11,130 bases of DNA, from assembly GCA_036744635.1 (NCBI GenBank), contig DAIOHQ010000168.1, positions 1-11,130 of the forward strand, in the 5' to 3' direction. The position numbers were made by a program, and so were the translations under genes. Origin of the DNA: DAIOHQ01 sp036744635 (GTDB taxonomy: Bacteria > Planctomycetota > Phycisphaerae > Tepidisphaerales > Tepidisphaeraceae). Shown piece after piece: positions 5,993 through 11,130 of this stretch; within the stretch, counting starts at the first letter, position 1, and every line of letters starts with the position of its first letter. The notes beneath the pieces are model-generated. The model saw only the letters and a program-made list of their open reading frames with translations, was not told where the DNA came from and did not search any database.

Positions 5993-6016
5993 ATCGTTTC
6001 CTGGGAGTGACACCCC

Positions 6017-6247
6017 ATGAGTGACCCGCGCGATTATAAGTTAGACGTCACCGGCGCCACGGCGCAGCCGCCCGCCTCTGCCCGCCCCTTCCTCAGCGTC
6101 CAATTCGCCTGCTGTAACGTCTACCAGCGCATCTACCGCAGCGCTGACGGGAAGGCCTACCGCGGCCGCTGCCCGAAATGCGGTCTGGCCGTCACCTTCG
6201 CCGTCGGCGAAGGCGGCACCGATAGCCGCGCCTTCATCGTGCGCTAA
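6017..6247 (+). CDS. Small Cys4 (zinc-ribbon-like) protein, planctomycete type
   Basis: A 76-aa hypothetical protein. The N-terminal 22 residues are polar and probably disordered. The rest forms a compact domain: VQFACCNVYQRIYR (C32, C33), YRGRCPKCG (C52, C55), and a Gly-rich VGEGGTDSRAFIV end. The CC and CPKC pairs would form a four-Cys metal site of zinc-ribbon type. I recall similar short proteins (CC..Y.R.Y, then G.CP.C, then a C-terminal aromatic strand) as widespread and functionally unassigned in planctomycetes; this is from memory, not a search. GGGAG at 6003-6007, nine bases before the ATG, supports the start. A 78-bp palindrome separates it from the FTCD_C gene. Its last 14 bases overlap the end of the opposite-strand glycosidase gene. 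Function unknown; metal or nucleic-acid binding is only a guess. Confidence 0.8.
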   Translation: MSDPRDYKLDVTGATAQPPASARPFLSVQFACCNVYQRIYRSADGKAYRGRCPKCGLAVTFAVGEGGTDSRAFIVR

Positions 6248-9200
6248 GCGCCGCTCCGCTGGCGTATTGCGAAAGGGGGTTTCCGTGAGCGTCAACAAAC
6301 GCCAGTGCGATCCGCCCCGCCGGTACTGTAATGCGCGCCGAGCCGACCGCGACCTCCTCATCGGCTGCGGATTCGGAAACGATCAGGTGCAGCGTGGCCT
6401 GCTCGAAGCGGACCTCCCGCATCAGCACACCCGCGGCAACGGGACGCGGCAGGGCGATCACCGCCGCTTCGGCCGCCACGCGATACACCGCCTCGGTCTG
6501 CTCCTCCGCCATGGCGTGCTCGATCGGCAGCGGGCAATACACGATCTTGCCGCGCCCGTGGCCAAGCTGCGTCAGCGGCAGCGGCGCCCCATCCGCCGCC
6601 GCGGCTTTCTCGAACCGCGGAAGAATCCCCATCTGCACCGTCGCGAACGTCGCCCGCAGGAGCGCGCCATTCGCCGATGTCATCGACTCCTCGTGCAGCA
6701 CCGTCCGCGGCACGCTTCGCAGACCGAACCGCGCCAGCCGCTCGACCGGCCGCCAGTATTCATCTGCCTCGACGAACCCGCTCACCAGCAGCGTCGCCCC
6801 ACTTTCCACCTTGCCCAGCAGCGCCTCCCAGCACGGCCGCGTCAGCACGCGCGGGCTGGGCAGCACGATCAGATCCACCTCGCCCATTTCCCCGGCGCGG
6901 AATTCAGAAATGGCGCGGCAGGCGACGCCAAGGCGATACTCCATCGTTCGCACCGCCCGCCGGGTCGCCGCGTCGGCGGTGTCGCGCACGCTCAAGATGT
7001 TGGCGTGCGGAATCACGATGCACACCCGCTCGCGCACCCGCCCGACCATGCGCTCGGCATTGGCCGCGAAGAAGCGGGCGACCTCGCGAAACGCCTGCAA
7101 TTCAGGCTTCTCGCTGCCATCGGCGCGCAGAAAGCCGATCCCCGCCTCGTTGTCGGAATTGTTGTAATGGTTGGTGTTCCAAAGCCACTGGATGAAGCCC
7201 GCGCATCCACCCGCGAACGCAAGCGCCATCTTGCGCTCCAGCAGGTCGCGGATCTGCTCCAGCGAGCGCCCCGGCCGGCCATCGGGCGTTTCGACGAACA
7301 TGACGCCGGTTTCCTCCAGCAGGTTCGGCCGATTCGGCGTCTTGCTGATCACCGAATCCCACAGCAGGTCATCGTTCTGCCACCACGAATGGTTGCTGGT
7401 GAAATCCACCGCTTCCCCATGAAACCACGGGCTGGGGCTGCGCCCGGTGCCCCCTTCATCCTGCCCGACGGTGATCAATTGGTTGGCATTGCCATTTTCG
7501 CGCAAGATGTTCACCATCCGCCGCGTCCACTGCGTGAAGACATCCTGGGCGAATCGGCCAAAGTCGTACGCCCGCACCGGATGCTTGCTGTCCAGATGGT
7601 GCGAATCCGCGAAATCCGCCGCCGGCGGAAGATCCAGCGCATCGCCCGGCGTCAGCCGCCAGCGCTCGCGCCATTCATCCTCCGAAATCTCCTGCTCCGC
7701 CAGCCATTTTTGCCACGCCGCAGCTTCAAACGTGTCATAGCTCGGCCGGCAGCTCCAAAGCTGCGTCGGCGGGGCAACCGACGGCTCGTTGATCAAATCC
7801 CACAGCAGGTGATTCACTCCCGCGAAGCGGCGGGCAAACCCGGCCAGAAAATTCGCCTGCGCCGCCAGCGCCACCGGATCGAGATACGAATTCACCCCCG
7901 CCCACCGCTCCGGCAGAAACGCGAAAAAGGTGAAGATCACCGGTAGGTCGTGCCTGCGGGCGCAGAGCAGAAACGCCTCCAGCGCCCGCAGCGCTGCCTC
8001 ATCCACGCTGCCATCGTCGCCGCTGATGCGCTTCCACCCCATCCAGATGCCGGTGCGGATGATGTTCACCCCGGCCGACTTCATCGCCGCCATGTCCGCA
8101 TCCCAGCTCTGCGCATCCGGCTCGACCAGGAACAACCGGTGCGTCGTCGTCGACATGTAGGTGGTGCCGGTGATCGGATACGGCTTGCCATCGCGCAGAA
8201 AATAATCCTCGTTCACGCTCAGCGGCGATGCCGAGCGCAGGAATGTCTCATCCGTCTGCCACACCGCATTCCGCGCCGTCCCAAGCACCACCTTCATCTC
8301 ATTTCGCGGATGCGCCACCGCCGCAATGCGATACAGCCCCGGCCGCGGCAGCGCCAGCGCAGGCACGTTCACCGTCGTCTCGCTCTCCCCGCAATCCACC
8401 TGATAGTTCAGCCCGTAAATGCCATTCCCATCCTCTCCGGTCACGGTCACCCGCACCGTCAGCTCCATCGGATTCGCCGCGTGCACCCGCAGCGCAATCG
8501 CCGCCTTCTCGCCGCCGCGATACGCCGCGTACGCCGGCGCCACCCGCAGCCGCAGCAGCGGCCGGCTCGCATGCTGACAGAGCTGTGCAATGAACGCAGT
8601 CGGCAGCGGCGAATCCGCCTCACATGCGGCGAACACCCATCGCCCGCCGGCGAACGGCCCGCTGAAATGATCGATGCCCACCACCGGCGCCGCGTGTTTG
8701 GCCACTGCGCCGTTGGTCGCCGCCGAAGCGGGCAGGATCGCCCGCAGCAGCGGCTTGATCGTCGAAGTCATCGGCCCCTGCGAACCGATTTCCTCCGGGT
8801 ACAGCGCCGTCTCGGTCAGCTTCACCTGCAGCGCCCAGCTCCGCCTTGGCCGATATTCGCCCAGCGCCGCGCGCCATGCCGCTTCGGGCGCCGGAAAATC
8901 CGGCATCGCCTCGGGTGGAATGTCAATCGGCCAGGTGTGCCGGATCATCACTTCCCGCCCATACGCCGTCTGCGGCAGTTCCGCCCGCCAGGTTCCGCCT
9001 TCGCGCCGCACCGGCCGGGTAAATGGCGCGCCGCCCAGATTGAGAAAATGCCCCCCGCCGCGCAGATAGCGCATCAGCGCCGGCCAGGCCGCTTTCGGAA
9101 ACGCCGATCCATACGGAAAGATTACCAGGTCGGCCCCCTTCGCCAGCGCCGCGGCAAGATCGGCCGCCGACACGAACTGCACCCCCTGTCCCAGCGCCTC

Positions 9201-9275
9201 CGGCAGGCGCTCCCGCGCCAGCGGCGGGGTGTCGATAAAAGGGAAATCCGCCTCCCAGAAGACGACGATGCTCAT
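6234..9275 (-). CDS. Clan GH-A glycoside hydrolase (GH5/GH42-like) with GATase-like flanking domains
   Basis: A predicted cytoplasmic glycosidase of 1013 aa; no signal peptide. The ATG at 9275 is preferred because GGAG lies five bases upstream; the frame extends 18 codons further without support. Domains: 1-90, a GATase/ThuA-like fold (DLVIFPYGSAFP, LRGGGHFLNLGG); about 240-325, a beta-sandwich; about 355-700, a TIM barrel that opens with YFLRDGKPYPITGTTYM and has MKSAGVNIIRTGIWMGW. In the barrel, WDLINEPS gives acid/base E497, and LLEETGV gives the probable nucleophile E655 (or the adjacent E654). Residues about 748-850 resemble the GATase-like trimerisation domain of GH42 beta-galactosidases (VCIVIPHANI, DLIVLPSPRVL, ESGATLLVSG), and the tail is beta-rich. 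A retaining exo- or endo-glycosidase on oligosaccharides is likely; the sugar is not known. It lies 63 bp after the hybrid kinase gene, same strand, possibly one transcript. Confidence 0.85.
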   Translation of the reverse strand: MSIVVFWEADFPFIDTPPLARERLPEALGQGVQFVSAADLAAALAKGADLVIFPYGSAFPKAAWPALMRYLRGGGHFLNLGGAPFTRPVRREGGTWRAELPQTAYGREVMIRHTWPIDIPPEAMPDFPAPEAAWRAALGEYRPRRSWALQVKLTETALYPEEIGSQGPMTSTIKPLLRAILPASAATNGAVAKHAAPVVGIDHFSGPFAGGRWVFAACEADSPLPTAFIAQLCQHASRPLLRLRVAPAYAAYRGGEKAAIALRVHAANPMELTVRVTVTGEDGNGIYGLNYQVDCGESETTVNVPALALPRPGLYRIAAVAHPRNEMKVVLGTARNAVWQTDETFLRSASPLSVNEDYFLRDGKPYPITGTTYMSTTTHRLFLVEPDAQSWDADMAAMKSAGVNIIRTGIWMGWKRISGDDGSVDEAALRALEAFLLCARRHDLPVIFTFFAFLPERWAGVNSYLDPVALAAQANFLAGFARRFAGVNHLLWDLINEPSVAPPTQLWSCRPSYDTFEAAAWQKWLAEQEISEDEWRERWRLTPGDALDLPPAADFADSHHLDSKHPVRAYDFGRFAQDVFTQWTRRMVNILRENGNANQLITVGQDEGGTGRSPSPWFHGEAVDFTSNHSWWQNDDLLWDSVISKTPNRPNLLEETGVMFVETPDGRPGRSLEQIRDLLERKMALAFAGGCAGFIQWLWNTNHYNNSDNEAGIGFLRADGSEKPELQAFREVARFFAANAERMVGRVRERVCIVIPHANILSVRDTADAATRRAVRTMEYRLGVACRAISEFRAGEMGEVDLIVLPSPRVLTRPCWEALLGKVESGATLLVSGFVEADEYWRPVERLARFGLRSVPRTVLHEESMTSANGALLRATFATVQMGILPRFEKAAAADGAPLPLTQLGHGRGKIVYCPLPIEHAMAEEQTEAVYRVAAEAAVIALPRPVAAGVLMREVRFEQATLHLIVSESAADEEVAVGSARITVPAGRIALAFVDAHGNPLSQYASGAALSAR

Positions 9276-9309
9276 CTGCGCTCCGAGATAGAGAAGCAGG
9301 CAATATCGT

Positions 9310-9336
9310 CGTCCGGCGCGCCGATGCAAGCGGACG
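9310..9336. repeat. Hairpin between the kinase and glycosidase genes
   Basis: CGTCCG (9310-9315) and CGGACG (9331-9336) can pair, with the self-complementary GGCGCGCC (9315-9322) starting at the last base of the left arm. It lies in the 63-bp gap just after the kinase stop codon. No T-run follows on either strand, so it is not a typical terminator; it may only lower or process a shared transcript. Confidence 0.35.
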
Positions 9337-9338
9337 CT

Positions 9339-10922
9339 TTAGGACACGTTCTGCATCTGCTTGAGCACGGCCTGGAGGCGCTGAAAGTCAACCGGCTTGG
9401 TGAGATGTTCGAGAAATCCGGCCTGTTTGCTGCGAATCCGGTCTTCCTCCTGCCCGAATCCGCTTACCGCCACGGCTTTGAACGGGCGCTTCGACTTGAT
9501 CTTGCGCAGCAGGTCCATCCCCGTGCCGTCCGGCAGGCCGATGTCGCTGACCAGCACGTCAAACGCCTCCCGGTCGGCCAGCTCCACGGCTGCCGCGACG
9601 GTGGTGGCGCCGATCACGCTATACCCCAGCGCCCGCAGCAGTTTGCTCATCACCCGCAACGTGTCATGGTGGTCCTCCACCAGCAACACGCGCAGCGACC
9701 CATTCGCCGGCGGCACTGCTGGGGGCGGCAGCGCATCCTCGCTGACCACCGGCACGACATCCAGCTCGACGATGAAGCTGGCCCCCGTGCCGCGCCCCGC
9801 GCTGCGGCAGCTCAACTTGCCGCCGTGCAGATCGATGATCCCCTTGGAAATCGCCAGCCCCAGCCCAAGTCCACCGTAGCGGCGGCTGATCGTCTGCTCG
9901 CCCTGCTCGAAGGGGTTGAACAGCCGGGCCTGCACCTCCGGCTCGATCCCGATCCCTCCATCGATGACTTCGACGTGAAATCGGCCATTGACGTTGCTGC
10001 TCTGCACGCTGATCTCCCCGCCGCGATGGCTGAACTTGATGGCGTTGTCCACCAGATTGGTCAGCACCTGCCGGACGCGCGTGGGATCGGCCCAGATGTA
10101 ATGCTGCCTGGCCCGCAGCGCCGTGGATAACTGCACTTCCTTGGCATCGATGTCGTTCTGGAACTGGGTGAGCACCGTCCGCACCAGGGCATGCGCGTCA
10201 ACCGCCTCCTGGTGCAGCTCGATCTTGCCGCGGGCGAGCTTCATGAAATTGAGCAGGTCTTCCACCAGCCGCGCCTCGTGCTCGGTGTTGCGCCGGATCG
10301 AAACGATCTCCTCGCGCACCTCGTCGGGCAGGTCCTCGTAGCTTTCCAAAAACGAGACCGCCGCCAGGATCGGCGTCAGCGGCGTACGCAGCTCGTGCGA
10401 AACCACCGCCAGGAACTGGTCCTTGGCGGCGCTGGCGGCAACGGCCGCGTCCTTGGCCTGCACCAATTCGCTCTCGGCCTGCTTGCGCAAGGTGATGTCG
10501 CGCACGATCCCGGTGAACATGCGGCGGTCCCCCAGCTTCACCTCGCTCACCGCAAGATCGAGCGGAAAAACGCTGCCATCCTTGCGCCGCCCCTGCACCT
10601 CGCGGCCGATTCCGATGATCTTCGCCCTGGCGGTTTCCAGATAATTGAGCAGGTATTGATCGTGCTGCGAATGATACGGCTCCGGCATCAGCACCTTGAT
10701 GTTCCGGCCGATCAGTTCCCCGGCGGTGTATCCGAATGTCTGCAGCGCGGCGGGATTCAGCCATTGCAGGATCCCCCGTTCGCTGATGGCGATGATTCCG
10801 TCCACCGCGGTGTTGATGACGCCCTGCATCTGCGCCAATGCATCGCGCAGCGCCTGCTCCACCATCCGCCGCTCTTCGAGCAGTTGCTCCTTGGACTTTT
10901 CGAGGTCAGCGCGCTCCGTCAT
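9339..10922 (-). CDS. Hybrid sensor histidine kinase, FixL-like PAS plus receiver
   Basis: A 527-aa soluble kinase with no membrane segment. Order: coiled coil (3-35); PAS (about 32-145); HisKA with H-box SHELRTP (phospho-His H176); HATPase_c with N-box VDNAIKF (N293), G1 DGGIGI (321-326) and G2 YGGLGLGL (349-356); receiver (about 410-525) with E416/D417, phospho-acceptor D460 (LVSDIGLPDGTG), S487 and K509 (TKP). All catalytic residues are present, so autophosphorylation followed by transfer to its own receiver is expected. The PAS segment LMPEPYHSQHDQYL...IIGIGREVQGRRKDG closely follows FixL: H87 falls at the haem ligand (H200 in Bradyrhizobium) and R107, twenty residues on, at the oxygen-sensing Arg (R220). 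Haem binding is thus possible but unproven, since many non-haem PAS domains are similar. The ATG at 10922 has only a weak GGAT four bases upstream. The glycosidase gene follows 63 bp later. The final output protein is not in view. Confidence 0.93.
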   Translation of the reverse strand: MTERADLEKSKEQLLEERRMVEQALRDALAQMQGVINTAVDGIIAISERGILQWLNPAALQTFGYTAGELIGRNIKVLMPEPYHSQHDQYLLNYLETARAKIIGIGREVQGRRKDGSVFPLDLAVSEVKLGDRRMFTGIVRDITLRKQAESELVQAKDAAVAASAAKDQFLAVVSHELRTPLTPILAAVSFLESYEDLPDEVREEIVSIRRNTEHEARLVEDLLNFMKLARGKIELHQEAVDAHALVRTVLTQFQNDIDAKEVQLSTALRARQHYIWADPTRVRQVLTNLVDNAIKFSHRGGEISVQSSNVNGRFHVEVIDGGIGIEPEVQARLFNPFEQGEQTISRRYGGLGLGLAISKGIIDLHGGKLSCRSAGRGTGASFIVELDVVPVVSEDALPPPAVPPANGSLRVLLVEDHHDTLRVMSKLLRALGYSVIGATTVAAAVELADREAFDVLVSDIGLPDGTGMDLLRKIKSKRPFKAVAVSGFGQEEDRIRSKQAGFLEHLTKPVDFQRLQAVLKQMQNVS

Positions 10923-10957
10923 GGTGATCCGCGTTTACAGAACCGAAACCATTGCAA

Positions 10958-10987
10958 AATATACTGTCGAAATAGTGCTGTTTGCAA
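10958..10987 (-). promoter_or_regulatory. Candidate sigma70-type promoter of the kinase gene
   Basis: Read on the minus strand, TTGCAA (10987-10982) and TATATT (10963-10958) stand 18 bp apart, each one or two bases from consensus, in an AT-rich patch within GC-rich DNA. Transcription would start near 10951, about 28 bases before the kinase ATG. Just upstream of the -35, AAATT (10992-10996) and AATTT (11003-11007) make a short dyad that could bind a regulator. Confidence 0.5.
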
Positions 10988-11048
10988 CGCTAAATTGGCA
11001 CTAATTTGCTCCGAGTGCGTGATATTTTCGGCGGGCGTCGAGCACTGC

Positions 11049-11107
11049 GGTGCCGATATTTTTGTCTGCCATCGTTCTGGTGGGGCAGACATTCTTGTCT
11101 GTCATGG
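11049..11107. repeat. Short dispersed palindrome, copies 2 (decayed) and 3
   Basis: Copy 3 (11082-11107) matches positions 1-26 at 24 of 26 bases, including the identical first 20. Copy 2 (11049-11073) keeps the right half TTGTCTGCCA with a diverged left half (GCCGATATTT against GCAGACATTC). The starts of the two are 33 bp apart in the same orientation. The right arm of copy 2 (11063-11070) can also pair with GGCAGACA of copy 3 (11084-11091). No gene lies here. Confidence 0.7.
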
Positions 11108-11130
11108 CTGGATGAGTGGCAGGTGTACTC

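Noticed and set aside
9276..9329. Earlier start of the glycosidase, 18 codons upstream
   Set aside because: The added residues have no family support and no ribosome site, while GGAG lies at the right distance before the ATG at 9275.
6267..10130. Long + strand frames (559 and 726 codons) opposite the glycosidase and kinase genes
   Set aside because: Arg/His/Pro/Gln-rich composition typical of the antisense of GC-rich genes; the minus-strand proteins have clear domains and catalytic residues.

Overview
The window is GC-rich bacterial DNA, most likely from a planctomycete, perhaps of the Phycisphaerae group. This rests on a 76-aa Cys-rich protein (6017-6247) of a type I associate with planctomycetes, on dispersed palindromes of the kind seen between genes in such genomes, and on the overall style (a lipoprotein M16 peptidase, a cytoplasmic glycosidase, a FixL-like hybrid kinase). 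It is inferred from memory of these families. No rRNA or marker gene is present to prove it.

Layout. 1-234: protein-free, hairpin-dense DNA with a strong rho-independent terminator (121-159). 235-1626 (+): a two-gene unit, a TIGR04282/DUF2064 glycosyltransferase-like protein followed 9 nt later by a single-domain response regulator. 1627-2319: about 690 bp without a convincing gene, strongly C-over-G biased, with two copies of a 28-bp dyad motif and phased ATGTCCC repeats. 2320-6247 (+): a large two-unit M16 lipoprotein peptidase, a 208-aa FTCD_C-family folate enzyme 21 nt later, then, after a 78-bp palindromic element, the 76-aa Cys4 protein. 9275-6234 (-): a roughly 1013-aa clan GH-A glycosidase, whose stop codon overlaps the end of the 76-aa gene by 14 bp. 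10922-9339 (-): a PAS/HisKA/HATPase/REC hybrid kinase, 63 bp upstream of the glycosidase and in the same direction, with a plausible sigma70-type promoter in front. 10923-11130: that promoter plus copies of a short palindrome also found at position 1.

How the genes may work together. The kinase and glycosidase may form one transcription unit, in which case the kinase would be co-expressed with carbohydrate breakdown. The kinase PAS domain keeps the positions of the FixL haem-ligand His and distal Arg, so an oxygen or redox input is possible. The left operon pairs an NDP-sugar-type transferase with a stand-alone receiver. The M16, FTCD_C and Cys4 genes may be co-transcribed, but no obvious pathway joins them.

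No CRISPR array, tRNA, rRNA, integrase or transposase was seen. The most unusual feature is a 78-bp (26-codon) palindromic element. One copy is embedded in frame inside the glycosyltransferase gene. A second copy of identical length lies between genes and is open in the same register, a behaviour reminiscent of the Rickettsia palindromic elements.
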